From NCBI GenBank assembly GCA_045642705.1, contig JAZUJK010000005.1, forward strand, positions 1-26,964: a stretch of 26,964 nt of DNA. Direction: 5' to 3'. The stretch is from UBA1227 sp045642705. Its GTDB lineage: Bacteria; Bacillota; Clostridia; Oscillospirales; Acutalibacteraceae. Each line of letters begins with the position of its first letter. Position 1 is the first letter of the stretch. A program made the translations under genes and the position numbers. Positions 1 through 7,383 of the stretch are shown in pieces. The notes under the pieces were generated by a model that saw only the letters and a list, made by a program, of their open reading frames with translations, had not been told where the DNA came from and did not search any database.

Positions 1-450
1 GATGTTCCGCAGGAAGAATTACATTTCAAGGACAGATGCAAATACGCTTGGGAGCAGGTCTGCGGCACGGCAAAGAAGGTATTCCCCTACGTGCTGATCG
101 GTGTCGGCATCGGTGCCGTCATTCACAACTGGATTCCCGAAGAGATGGTAGTAAAAGTTCTCGGTACGGGAAATCCGTTCGGCGTATTGATCGCCACGGT
201 AGCCGGTGTTCCGATGTATGCGGATATTTTCGGAACAATCCCGATTGCGGAGGCGTTACTTGCCAAGGGCGCACGGCTCGGCGTTGTTCTCTCGTTTATG
301 ATGGGCGTAACGACTTTGTCCCTGCCGTCAATGATTATGCTCCGCAAAGCTGTAAAACCGAAGCTGCTCGGCATATTTATTGCCGTCTGCACAGTCGGAA
401 TTATCCTTGTGGGTTATCTGTTCAATGCGATTCAATATCTTATTGTTTAA
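1..450 (+). CDS. DUF318/ArsP-type permease, C-terminal part (5' truncated by window edge)
   Basis: The frame is open from base 1 and ends at TAA 448-450, so only about the last 149 residues are seen. They read as a membrane protein with several hydrophobic segments (VLIGVGIGAVIHNWI, GVLIATVAG, LGVVLSFMMGVTTLSLPS, LLGIFIAVCTVGIILVGYLF). The stretch VPMYADIFGTIPIAEALL followed by KGA and SFMMGVTTLSLPSMIML matches the conserved C-terminal half of the PF03773 (DUF318) permease family, some members of which (ArsP) export organoarsenicals; the substrate here is unknown. It lies 14 bases before a C_GCAxxG_C_C gene and shortly before a CXXC thioredoxin-like gene. A permease next to such a small thioredoxin is a recurring pair in anaerobes, which supports the call. 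Codon use is more G+C-rich than in the genes after 1726. Confidence 0.8.
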   Translation, partial: DVPQEELHFKDRCKYAWEQVCGTAKKVFPYVLIGVGIGAVIHNWIPEEMVVKVLGTGNPFGVLIATVAGVPMYADIFGTIPIAEALLAKGARLGVVLSFMMGVTTLSLPSMIMLRKAVKPKLLGIFIAVCTVGIILVGYLFNAIQYLIV

Positions 451-464
451 GGAGGACTTATCTT

Positions 465-908
465 ATGACACATAAAGAAAAGGCACTTGATTATTTTGGT
501 AAAAATTATTACTGCTCGCAGGCAGTGTTTGCGGCATTTGCGCCTGAGTGCGGGCTGACGGAAGAGCAGGCACTGAAGCTCGGAGCGTGCTTCGGAAGCG
601 GAATGCGAAAAGGAGAAGTATGCGGAGCATGTACCGGCGCATTGATGGTTCTTGGAGCTCTGTACGGACAGTATGACAAAAATGACGTTGAGAGCCGTAT
701 GACCGCCAATCTGGTTAATGATAAAATGATGGATATATTTGCCAAGGTGAGTGGCTCGTACATATGCAACGATCTGCTTAAATGCGATATTTCGACACCG
801 GAAGGTGTGGATTTCGCCCGAAGAAACAACCTCTTTACAGAGTTTTGTCCGAAGATGGTCGCAAATGCTGTCGATGTTTTGGAAAAGATCATCGAGGAAC
901 AGAAATAG
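465..908 (+). CDS. C_GCAxxG_C_C family redox-type protein
   Basis: 147 residues starting MTHKEKALDYF; an AGGAGG site at 450-455 supports ATG 465 rather than any earlier in-frame start. The motif region has Cys in YYCSQAV, then LGACFGSGMRKGEVCGACTGALMVLG and further Cys near the C-terminus (YICNDLLKCD, FCPKM). This is the Cys spacing of the C_GCAxxG_C_C family (also annotated C-GCAxxG-C-C), with GAC in place of the usual GCA. Members are small cytosolic proteins of unknown reaction, presumed to bind metal or act in thiol redox, and they often sit with redox or metal genes, as here between a DUF318 permease and a CXXC thioredoxin-like protein. The three probably form one transcript. Family assignment is good; the biochemical role is not known. 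Confidence 0.85.
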   Translation: MTHKEKALDYFGKNYYCSQAVFAAFAPECGLTEEQALKLGACFGSGMRKGEVCGACTGALMVLGALYGQYDKNDVESRMTANLVNDKMMDIFAKVSGSYICNDLLKCDISTPEGVDFARRNNLFTEFCPKMVANAVDVLEKIIEEQK

Positions 909-956
909 CAAAAAACGAATGTCATTTATATGAGAATATTAATGGAGGTATTCACT

Positions 957-1325
957 ATGTCATTATTCGGAAAGAAAAAGGAAGAAAAGAAAGAAGTCGA
1001 GTGCGGCTGCTCCTGCGGTTGCGGTTGCGATACTGTCGGGATTCAAGAAGGCGCTGCATCGTCCACTTGCTGTGGCGAAAACGTTGACGGTATCTGTTGC
1101 ATCAAAGTTCTCGGCTCCGGCTGCAAAAACTGTCATGCTCTTTTTGAGAACGCACAGGAAGCAGTCAAGGCTGCCGGTCTCAACGTTGAAGTCGAATACA
1201 TCACCGACCTACAACAGGTCATGGAATACGGTGTGATGCAGATGCCCGCTCTTGTCATCAACGACCGGATTGTTGCAATGGGTAAGGTGTTAAAAACTGA
1301 GGAAATCGAGAAGCTGTTTCAATAA
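957..1325 (+). CDS. small thioredoxin-family (redox-active disulfide protein 2 type) with Cys-rich N-terminus
   Basis: 122 residues from ATG 957. GGAGG at 944-948 fixes this start; an in-frame ATG at 930 has no ribosome site. The C-terminal ~75 residues form a thioredoxin-like fold: beta strand IKVLGSGCKNCHALFENAQ with the CXXC motif (GCKNC), then VEVEYITDLQQVMEYGVMQMPALVINDRIVAMGKV with the cis-Pro in MPALV. This matches the thioredoxin_3 / redox-active disulfide protein 2 group that commonly accompanies DUF318 permeases. The N-terminal 45 residues are unusual: a lysine/glutamate run (KKKEEKKEVE) followed by CGCSCGCGC and TCCGEN, which looks like a metal-binding tail. Likely partner of the upstream permease, for example by thiol transfer or metal delivery (inference). 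Confidence 0.85.
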   Translation: MSLFGKKKEEKKEVECGCSCGCGCDTVGIQEGAASSTCCGENVDGICCIKVLGSGCKNCHALFENAQEAVKAAGLNVEVEYITDLQQVMEYGVMQMPALVINDRIVAMGKVLKTEEIEKLFQ

Positions 1326-1340
1326 GATTCCTTGCCGAAG

Positions 1341-1374
1341 GGTTTCTTAAACCATCGTAAAAAACATGGTTTAA
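1341..1374. repeat. overlapping short inverted repeats GGTTT / AAACC / GGTTT
   Basis: TTAAACCAT (1347-1355) and ATGGTTTAA (1366-1374) form a perfect 9-bp inverted repeat with a 10-base loop. The same AAACC can also pair with GGTTT at 1341-1345, so two alternative hairpins are possible. The tail is not U-rich, so this is not an ordinary terminator. It lies 22 bases after the thioredoxin-like gene. Confidence 0.6.
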
Positions 1375-1398
1375 CCGTTTTGTCCCAGGGTCTTTGCC

Positions 1399-1453
1399 AA
1401 GTGTGACTATGAAAATACCCTCGTTTTTTATGGGTAAAATCATAGTCACACTT
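1399..1453. repeat. long stem-loop, 14-bp perfect arms plus inner 5-bp stem
   Basis: AAGTGTGACTATGA (1399-1412) is repeated exactly inverted at 1440-1453. Inside it, TACCC (1416-1420) pairs with GGGTA (1432-1436), separated from the outer stem by matched AAA/AAA, leaving an 11-base loop. The right arm runs into CTTTTTCCTTTT, so in RNA it could end the upstream transcript. The size and symmetry also fit a protein-binding cruciform at the edge of a mobile segment. Both readings are inference; the pairing is directly visible. Confidence 0.65.
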
Positions 1454-1587
1454 TTTCCTTTTACAGATATTCCGAGCGAAATGAAACCTTCGGCAGCAAA
1501 GTCCTCTGTTATGCCACGGCATCCCGGCTCGGCTCTGCTTCTCTGAAAAGCGCCGAAAATACCGTGTTTCTGCGGCTTTTACGGGGT

Positions 1588-1625
1588 GGGTTCAAATGAA
1601 CCCATTGATGAACCCAGCGGGTTCA
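1588..1625. repeat. tandem palindromes built from GGGTTCA / TGAACCC
   Basis: GGGTTCA (1588-1594) AA TGAACCC (1597-1603), five bases, then TGAACCC (1609-1615) AGC GGGTTCA (1619-1625). Four exact copies of a 7-mer in the order forward, reverse, reverse, forward; each half is a palindrome and the whole is also symmetric. This looks like a multi-site binding platform or a recombination/replication signal rather than coding DNA. The gene-free stretch 1326-1684 otherwise holds only the other inverted repeats and the terminator at 1685. Confidence 0.6.
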
Positions 1626-1684
1626 AACGCAGAGGGAAAATTAAATTGTATCAATGCCGTAGTTATTACGCATTTTGGTAATAG

Positions 1685-1718
1685 AAAAAGGAGTAGTCCA
1701 GTAGGACTACTCCTTTTT
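1685..1718. terminator. bidirectional terminator downstream of argF
   Basis: AAAAAGGAGTAGTCC (1685-1699), loop AGTA, GGACTACTCCTTTTT (1704-1718). A perfect 10-bp G+C-containing stem with A-run and T-run on the two sides, so it can stop transcripts from both sides. It lies 7 bases beyond the argF stop codon on the minus strand. Confidence 0.9.
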
Positions 1719-1725
1719 TCGTATC

Positions 1726-2709
1726 TTATGCAAGTGTTGCAGCCATAACAGCTTTTATCGTATGCATTCTGTTTTCTGCTTCTTTAAATACGATTGATTT
1801 TTCACTCTGGAAGACACTATCAGTTACTTCCATGCAAGTGAGACCAAATTTCTCATATATTTCTTTTCCAACGCCTGTTTCAGTATCATGAAAAGCAGGT
1901 AGGCAGTGCATAAATACACATTGATCACCAGCATTAAGCATAAGTTCATCAGTTACACGATATGGGCTTAAATCATTTATTCTTTCTTCCCATACCTCAG
2001 CTGGTTCACCCATAGATACCCATACATCTGTATAGATAACACTGGCATTTTTAGTTGCAATGATTGGATCCTCGATAAATTCAAGTATTGCGCCAGTCTC
2101 TTTTGCAACTTCCTCACATTTCGCAATAAGTTCTGCATCAGGGAAGTATTTCTTAGGTGCGCAAGCAACGAAATGCATACCCATTTTAGCACAGCCAACC
2201 ATCAATGAATTGCCCATGTTATAGCGGGCATCACCCATATAAACGAGTTTAATGTTTTCAAGGGAACCAAAATGTTCCTTGATTGTTAAGAAGTCGGCGA
2301 GAATCTGTGTAGGGTGGAATTCGTTTGTGAGACCGTTCCAAACAGGTACACCAGCATATTTTGCAAGTGTCTCAACAATTTCCTGTCCATATCCACGATA
2401 TTCAATACCATCAAACATTGAACCGAGTACTTGCGCCGTATCAGCGATGCTTTCCTTTTTTCCAATCTGAGAGCCTGATGGGTCGAGATATGTGACATGC
2501 ATTCCGAGATCATGCGCTGCAACTTCAAAGGAGCAACGTGTTCTCGTGCTTGTCTTTTCAAAGATGAGAGCGATATTCTTACCACTACAAATCTTATGCT
2601 CAATTCCAGCATATTTTTCTGCCTTTAATTTGGCAGCATAATCGATTAAATATTCGATTTCTTCACTTGATAAATCAAGTAGTTTAAGGAAGTTCTTACC
2701 TTGAAGCAT
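1726..2709 (-). CDS. argF: ornithine carbamoyltransferase
   Basis: 327 residues, full length for the family. Transfers the carbamoyl group from carbamoyl phosphate to ornithine to make citrulline in the cytoplasm. Carbamoyl-phosphate site STRTR at residues 54-58 in FEKTSTRTRCSFEVA; HPTQ at 132-135; the ornithine-side HCLP loop at 268-271 followed by AFHD. The start is fixed by an AGGAG site just upstream and the gene begins 4 bases after argD stops. Last gene of argCJBDF, so it is co-transcribed with the ornithine-producing genes and probably under the same ArgR control. A catabolic (arginine deiminase) role is unlikely since all neighbours are biosynthetic and no arcA or arcC is present. Confidence 0.97.
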   Translation of the reverse strand: MLQGKNFLKLLDLSSEEIEYLIDYAAKLKAEKYAGIEHKICSGKNIALIFEKTSTRTRCSFEVAAHDLGMHVTYLDPSGSQIGKKESIADTAQVLGSMFDGIEYRGYGQEIVETLAKYAGVPVWNGLTNEFHPTQILADFLTIKEHFGSLENIKLVYMGDARYNMGNSLMVGCAKMGMHFVACAPKKYFPDAELIAKCEEVAKETGAILEFIEDPIIATKNASVIYTDVWVSMGEPAEVWEERINDLSPYRVTDELMLNAGDQCVFMHCLPAFHDTETGVGKEIYEKFGLTCMEVTDSVFQSEKSIVFKEAENRMHTIKAVMAATLA

Positions 2710-2713
2710 TAAT

Positions 2714-3880
2714 TTATTCTCCTTTGCAAACTTCTATTATTATATCGGCAGCCTTGATTAGTAATTCATCTGGTGTATTAAGAGGAGGAAGTAGACGTAC
2801 TTTGTCATTTGCTGTAAGACATAAAACTCCTCTATCGATACATTCTTTTACAACACCGGCAGGAGGACGCTTGGTCTTTAGACCAATCATAAGTCCCATG
2901 CCGGATATCTCTTCAATTTCAGCAATTCCAGCAAATTTATTTCTAAGAAGATCACCTTTTTGCTTTACATTACTAATAAAGTCATCAGTCAAGTTCTCAA
3001 TTACATAACATGCTGCAGCGCAGCTTACTGGATTGCCTCCAAATGTTGAACCGTGATCACCGAATGAAAAGATATTTTCAACCTTTTCTGATAGGAGGGT
3101 GGCACCGATTGGAAGGCCACCGCCAAGTCCCTTAGCAGTTGATACAACATCTGGCTTGATGCCATAATTCATATATGCATAGAGGGCGCCAGTTCTAGCA
3201 TTACCAGTTTGAACTTCATCAATCATAAGAAGTATATCATTTTCCTCTGTGAACTTGCGAAGGAATTGCATATATTCTTTTGAAAGTGAGATAACTCCAC
3301 CTTCACCTTGAATACATTCAGCAAGTACAGCGGCGATTTTAACGCTTTTTGCGAGTTCTATAAGTTCTTCAGGCTTCTCAGCTGTAACTGATGTAAATCC
3401 ATCAGTTAGTGGCTGATAAAGCTCGTGATAGTGGTCTTGACCAGTTGCAGATAGGGTAGTAAGTGTTCTGCCGTGGAAACTGTTCTTGATTGTTACGATA
3501 GTATAGCAATCAGGTCCCTTGGTTTCTGCGGCATATTTTCTTGCAACCTTGATAGCGCACTCATTTGCCTCAGCGCCTGAATTTGAGAAAAATACTTTGC
3601 TCATTCCAGTTTTCTTGCAGAGCATTTCAGCAAGTTTAGAACAAGGCTCAGTGTAGTAGAGATTAGATGTGTGCTGGATCTTGTTTAACTGAGCATTAAC
3701 TGCATTTTTCCAGCCTTCATCATTTGCACCGAAGATATTAACGCCGATGCCACTTCCCATGTCTATATATTCTTTGCCATTTACATCCTTATAAACTGAA
3801 CCTTTTCCAGAAACTAGTTCAACAGGGAAACGTTTATATGTTGATGCAATATATTTTGAATCATTTTCTATGATACTCAT
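2714..3880 (-). CDS. argD: acetylornithine aminotransferase (PLP-dependent, class III)
   Basis: 388 residues from MSIIENDSKY; GGAGG immediately before ATG 3880 sets this start, and the upstream in-frame extension would run into argB. Converts N-acetylglutamate semialdehyde to N-acetylornithine with glutamate as amino donor. Seen: the phosphate-binding SNSGAEANE (99-107), SFHGRTL (134-140), the PLP-binding Asp in DEVQTGNARTG (221-231) and the Schiff-base Lys250 in STAKGLGGGLPIGA. Length and motifs are ordinary for ArgD. Gap to argB is one base and to argF four bases, so translation is probably coupled. Class III aminotransferases can overlap in substrate (succinyldiaminopimelate, ornithine), but position within the arg operon makes ArgD the clear choice. 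Confidence 0.95.
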   Translation of the reverse strand: MSIIENDSKYIASTYKRFPVELVSGKGSVYKDVNGKEYIDMGSGIGVNIFGANDEGWKNAVNAQLNKIQHTSNLYYTEPCSKLAEMLCKKTGMSKVFFSNSGAEANECAIKVARKYAAETKGPDCYTIVTIKNSFHGRTLTTLSATGQDHYHELYQPLTDGFTSVTAEKPEELIELAKSVKIAAVLAECIQGEGGVISLSKEYMQFLRKFTEENDILLMIDEVQTGNARTGALYAYMNYGIKPDVVSTAKGLGGGLPIGATLLSEKVENIFSFGDHGSTFGGNPVSCAAACYVIENLTDDFISNVKQKGDLLRNKFAGIAEIEEISGMGLMIGLKTKRPPAGVVKECIDRGVLCLTANDKVRLLPPLNTPDELLIKAADIIIEVCKGE

Positions 3881-3881
3881 T

Positions 3882-4739
3882 TTATGCCTCCTTGAACATT
3901 GTGCCGGCACCTTCATCAGTTAGAAGCTCCATCAGAATTGAGTGTGGAACTCTACCATCCAAAATGATAACATTTCCAACGCCTCTATGGATTGCCTCGA
4001 TACAACATTCAACCTTAGGAATCATTCCGCTTGTGATGATATTATCTTCCTGATATTTCTTGGCCTCTTCGATTGTAATCTCATGGATAAGAGTTGATGG
4101 ATCATCTTTATCCATAAGAATTCCATCAATATCAGTCATCATTATCAGTCTTTCTGCATGGAGAGCGCCTGCAATACGAGCTGCTGCTGTATCTCCATTT
4201 ATATTATATGTGTTGCCCTTGCTATCGCAACCTATTGTTGAGATAACAGGGATATAGCCCTTCTCTAGAAGGTCATCAATTGTATCTGTATTAATCTTGG
4301 TGATTTCACCAACGAAACCAAGTTTCTTATTCTTGATTTTGGACTCTATTAGTCTGCCATCCATACCTGATAGACCGATTGCTTTTCCGCCCTTCATTTC
4401 AAGGAGATTAACAAGTCCTTTATTTACCTTACCAGCGAGTACCATCTGTACTATATCCATAGTTTCAGAATCAGTTACACGTAGACCATCAACGAACTCA
4501 GCTTCCTTACCAACCCTGTTCATCATATCGCTGATTTCAGGACCACCGCCGTGTACTAAAACAACTTTTACACCGATGAGCCATAGAAGGACAATATCGG
4601 CCATAACTTGCTGCTTTAATGTTTCATTAATCATTGCATTTCCGCCGTATTTTATTACAACAGTCTTGCCTGTATATCTTTTGATATATGGGAGAGCTTG
4701 AGTTAAAACCTCAGCTCTTTCGTTATTTGAAAAATCCAT
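3882..4739 (-). CDS. argB: N-acetylglutamate kinase
   Basis: 285 residues. Phosphorylates N-acetylglutamate with ATP, the committed step of the pathway. Seen: the Gly-rich nucleotide loop VVIKYGGNAM, HGGGPEI, the substrate-binding region FVDGLRVTD, NINGDTAAARIAGAL and the C-terminal KVECCIEAI segment of amino acid kinases. The N-terminal helix of about 25 residues before VVIKYGG makes the protein longer than the arginine-insensitive E. coli enzyme and is the hallmark of the arginine-inhibited hexameric form, so feedback inhibition by arginine is likely (established for that structural class, inferred here). AAGGAG precedes the ATG. Sits 14 bases downstream of argJ and one base before argD. 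Confidence 0.96.
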   Translation of the reverse strand: MDFSNNERAEVLTQALPYIKRYTGKTVVIKYGGNAMINETLKQQVMADIVLLWLIGVKVVLVHGGGPEISDMMNRVGKEAEFVDGLRVTDSETMDIVQMVLAGKVNKGLVNLLEMKGGKAIGLSGMDGRLIESKIKNKKLGFVGEITKINTDTIDDLLEKGYIPVISTIGCDSKGNTYNINGDTAAARIAGALHAERLIMMTDIDGILMDKDDPSTLIHEITIEEAKKYQEDNIITSGMIPKVECCIEAIHRGVGNVIILDGRVPHSILMELLTDEGAGTMFKEA

Positions 4740-4753
4740 TTTGTTACTCCTTA

Positions 4754-5968
4754 CTAAGTGCGGTAATCTCCATTAATCTTGACATAATCATAGGTGAGAT
4801 CACAGCCCCAAGCTGTTGAATCAAATTCACCATCATTTAAATCAATCAAAATGTCAATTTCATCTTCTGTGAGAACTGTCTTGGCAATCTCTTCTGAGAA
4901 ATCAATTCCCATACCATTCTGACAGACACATATATTACCAGCGGCGCTTTCGAATGTCACGCCTATTTTGCTTACATCAACATTGGCACCACTGTAGCCT
5001 ATTGCGCACAGCACACGGCCCCAGTTGGCGTCAGCGCCGAACATAGCAGCTTTTAAGAGGCTGGAGCATACAACACTCTTGGCAACTTTCTTGGCGTCAT
5101 CAAGTGTCTTAGCACCTGTTACTTTGCATTCAAGAAGTTTCGTTGCACCCTCGCCATCGGCAGCAATCATACGGCAGAGATGAACAGTTACAGAATTTAG
5201 AACTTTCATAAATGTAGCAAAGTCATCATTTTCGTCATTGATTTCTTCATTGCCTGCCATGCCATTGCATAGAACAGTTACCATATCATTTGTTGATGTA
5301 TCACCATCTATGCTTAGCATATTGAAAGTACTCTTAATATCATTTGATAGAGCTTTCTGTAGCAAAGCAGGGGAGATTGCAACGTCACTTGTGATAAATA
5401 CAAGCATTGTTGCCATATTAGGGTGAATCATACCGCTGCCCTTGGCAATACCGCCGATGCGACATGTTTTACCACCGAGTGTGAACTCGAATGATATTTC
5501 TTTCTTTACTGTATCAGTTGTCATGATACCAGCTGCCGCATCGTCACTGCCATTATCATTAAGACCTGCAATTAGTTCATCAAATCCATTTTCAATAGGT
5601 TCTGGATTGAGTGGCTGACCAATAACACCAGTTGATGCAATTACTATATCATTTGCATCACAACCGAGCTTCTCTGCAATACCAGCAGATATTCTCTCTG
5701 CTACTTCGATACCACCAGTACAACAGGTGTTAGCAATACCGCTATTACAGATGCAAGCCTTAGCTTTACCATTCTTTAGATGTTCCTTAGTAACTGTGAT
5801 AGGAGCACCATAGACCAAATTAGTTGTATATACAGCTGCACATGATGCAACAGTTTCACTGACAATGAGGGAGAGGTCTTTTTTGGACTTGTTCTGTCTT
5901 ACACCGCAGTGTATTCCGTTTGCAGTAAATCCTTTTGCAGCACAAACGCCACCGCTAATTATCTCCAT
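4754..5968 (-). CDS. argJ: bifunctional glutamate N-acetyltransferase / ornithine acetyltransferase
   Basis: 404 residues from ATG 5968. An in-frame TTG at 5983 lies inside the GGAGG site (5977-5981) that serves this ATG, so the longer reading is rejected. ArgJ recycles the acetyl group from acetylornithine to glutamate; monofunctional and bifunctional versions cannot be separated reliably by eye, and no argA is visible here. The precursor self-cleaves before the nucleophilic Thr187 in KGSGMIHPNMATMLV, giving alpha and beta chains. Other landmarks are ASTGVIGQ (oxyanion region, 111-118) and ADGEGATKL. The usual NSGNANACTG motif reads NSGIANTCCTG. The C-terminus ends INGDYRT, typical of the family. 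Four bases separate it from argC. Confidence 0.96.
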   Translation of the reverse strand: MEIISGGVCAAKGFTANGIHCGVRQNKSKKDLSLIVSETVASCAAVYTTNLVYGAPITVTKEHLKNGKAKACICNSGIANTCCTGGIEVAERISAGIAEKLGCDANDIVIASTGVIGQPLNPEPIENGFDELIAGLNDNGSDDAAAGIMTTDTVKKEISFEFTLGGKTCRIGGIAKGSGMIHPNMATMLVFITSDVAISPALLQKALSNDIKSTFNMLSIDGDTSTNDMVTVLCNGMAGNEEINDENDDFATFMKVLNSVTVHLCRMIAADGEGATKLLECKVTGAKTLDDAKKVAKSVVCSSLLKAAMFGADANWGRVLCAIGYSGANVDVSKIGVTFESAAGNICVCQNGMGIDFSEEIAKTVLTEDEIDILIDLNDGEFDSTAWGCDLTYDYVKINGDYRT

Positions 5969-5972
5969 TCTT

Positions 5973-6902
5973 TTATCCTCCAAATTTTAAGTTTAAACCT
6001 AGGTCTTCTGGGAGCCCCAGAGATATATTCAAGTTTTGAATTGCTGCGCCTGATGCGCCTTTGCCAAGATTATCAAATCTTGATACAAGCAAAATTCTGT
6101 CATCGTTTCCGAAAACAGATATTTCCATATCGTCATAGCCGGATAATTCATTTGCAGCAAGGAAAGCATCTTCGCTTTCAATATAATGTACAAGTCCACT
6201 CTTGTAATAAGACTTGTAAATCTCTTTAATATCATTTGAGGTTCCGCTTATCATATCTTTGAAAAGGGGCACTACAACTTCCATACCTGAGAAGTATGGT
6301 GCCACTATTGGGCTAAATGATGGCTCATTTGCGAGCCCACATACTTTCTTCATTTCAGGTAGATGCTTGTGATTCTGTGATACACCATACATTCTTGGAG
6401 AATCATAGAGCTCTGGTCGATCAACTGCCTCATATTCAGCTATCATTTTCTTTCCGCCACCAGAATAACCTGTAAGTGAGAAAGATGATAGGAGAGCATC
6501 ACTTGGAATAATTCCTTTTTCAACAAGTGGTGCTACCAGTGAAATAAAGCCACTTGCATGGCAACCTGGATTGGCAATCCTACGCGATACTTTTATCTGT
6601 TCTCTGTAGTTTGACAACTCTGGAAAACCATATACGAAGTTATCATTTGTTCTATGAGCTGTAGAAGTATCAATTACAACTGTCTCTGGATTTGTAATAA
6701 ATGAAACTGCTTCAATTGATGCAGCATCGGGGAGACAGAGTATTGCGACATCTGCATTATTTAGTGCATCGCGTCTTGCACCTTCATCTTTTCGCAGATT
6801 GTCAGGAAGTGTTACAAGATTTAAGTCAGATCTGCTTGATAATCTATCCAAAATCTTGAGACCTGTTGTTCCTGCACTTCCGTCTATGAATACATTTTTC
6901 AT
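5973..6902 (-). CDS. argC: N-acetyl-gamma-glutamyl-phosphate reductase (short, type 2 form)
   Basis: 309 residues from ATG 6902 (MKNVFIDGSAGTTG). A longer open reading upstream passes through the promoter and is not used. NADPH-dependent reduction of N-acetylglutamyl phosphate to the semialdehyde. The dinucleotide motif is GSAGTTG (8-14) and the catalytic Cys is C114 in NPGCHASG. At about 310 residues and with YGFPEL and GYSGGGKKM motifs it belongs to the shorter type 2 ArgC group rather than the ~345-residue type 1. Its last codons contain the ribosome site of argJ. First gene of the operon; the promoter and arginine-type operator boxes lie directly upstream. Confidence 0.94.
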   Translation of the reverse strand: MKNVFIDGSAGTTGLKILDRLSSRSDLNLVTLPDNLRKDEGARRDALNNADVAILCLPDAASIEAVSFITNPETVVIDTSTAHRTNDNFVYGFPELSNYREQIKVSRRIANPGCHASGFISLVAPLVEKGIIPSDALLSSFSLTGYSGGGKKMIAEYEAVDRPELYDSPRMYGVSQNHKHLPEMKKVCGLANEPSFSPIVAPYFSGMEVVVPLFKDMISGTSNDIKEIYKSYYKSGLVHYIESEDAFLAANELSGYDDMEISVFGNDDRILLVSRFDNLGKGASGAAIQNLNISLGLPEDLGLNLKFGG

Positions 6903-6930
6903 GTAGGCACCTTCTAAAAATGAATATAAA

Positions 6931-7018
6931 TTGCATAAATATATGAATAATTTAATATTTATGCAATATAATACCAAATATATCTAAAATGTCAATAGAT
7001 AATTTGAATATTTATGCA
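6931..7018 (-). promoter_or_regulatory. argC promoter with ArgR-type operator boxes
   Basis: On the minus strand a -35 TTGACA (6995-6990) and -10 TATTAT (6973-6968) are 16 bases apart. TGAATATTTATGCA at 7005-7018 fits the TGMATWWWWATKCA form of Gram-positive ARG boxes without mismatch and lies just upstream of -35. A 13/14 copy lies at 6952-6965, next to the -10 and over the likely transcription start. The right half of this copy also forms a perfect 12-bp inverted repeat (6931-6942 with 6955-6966). Two ATTCA half-sites follow at 7025-7038. The layout predicts repression by arginine-loaded ArgR. Confidence 0.8.
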
Positions 7019-7051
7019 TATTCTATTCAAATTATTCAAATAATATTTAAC

Positions 7052-7079
7052 TTGACAATGCACCCTGTTATGATATAGA
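7052..7079 (+). promoter_or_regulatory. promoter of tRNA-Trp
   Basis: TTGACA at 7052-7057 and TATAGA at 7074-7079, 16-base spacer, ending 31 bases before the tRNA. It is divergent from the argC promoter. Confidence 0.7.
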
Positions 7080-7110
7080 ATTTTCAATGTTGTTTCTGAG
7101 AAAATTATAT

Positions 7111-7186
7111 AGGGGTATAGCTCAGTTGGTAGAGCAGCGGTCTCCAAAACCGCGTGTCCAGGGTTCGAGTCCTTGTGCCCCTGCCA
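7111..7186 (+). tRNA. tRNA-Trp (anticodon CCA)
   Basis: Full cloverleaf: acceptor AGGGGTA pairs with TGCCCCT, D-stem GCTC/GAGC, anticodon stem GCGGT/ACCGC with loop CTCCAAA giving anticodon CCA, T-arm CAGGG TTCGAGT CCTTG, discriminator G and an encoded 3' CCA at 7184-7186. Confidence 0.97.
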
Positions 7187-7190
7187 TAGA

Positions 7191-7220
7191 CCTCTCTTGC
7201 AAATTGCAAGGGAGGTTTTT
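7191..7220 (+). terminator. terminator after tRNA-Trp
   Basis: CCTCTCTTGC (7191-7200) pairs with GCAAGGGAGG (7206-7215), one T-G pair, followed by TTTTT. Five bases after the tRNA end. Confidence 0.9.
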
Positions 7221-7306
7221 ATATGCCAGTCGCAACTACTGAGAAAAAGCTGCATATATATGTCTAGATAAATTAAAAATGGCGAACTAAAAATAGAAGA
7301 TTAGTA

Positions 7307-7334
7307 TTGAAAAACTCACTATATCTTGTATAAT
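7307..7334 (+). promoter_or_regulatory. promoter of the thymidylate synthase/MATE pair
   Basis: TTGAAA (7307-7312), 16 bases, TATAAT (7329-7334). The untranslated leader contains no obvious riboswitch fold; GAGGAGG lies just before ATG 7384. Confidence 0.7.
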
Positions 7335-7383
7335 ATAATGCAATATATAAATGAGATTATACAATTTATAGAGGAGGATTTAT

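Noticed and set aside
123..911. Several open frames opposite the permease and C_GCAxxG_C_C genes
   Set aside because: Shadows of G+C-rich real genes; their translations show no domain.
5969..5983. Earlier TTG start for argJ
   Set aside because: It lies inside the GGAGG site that serves ATG 5968 and overlaps the end of argC.
6903..6977. N-terminal extension of argC
   Set aside because: It passes through the -10 region and operator boxes and has no ATG with a ribosome site; MKNVFIDGSAGTTG is the natural family start.
6992..7255. Minus-strand open frame across tRNA-Trp
   Set aside because: It covers the tRNA, its terminator and the argC regulatory region; no ribosome site and no family likeness.
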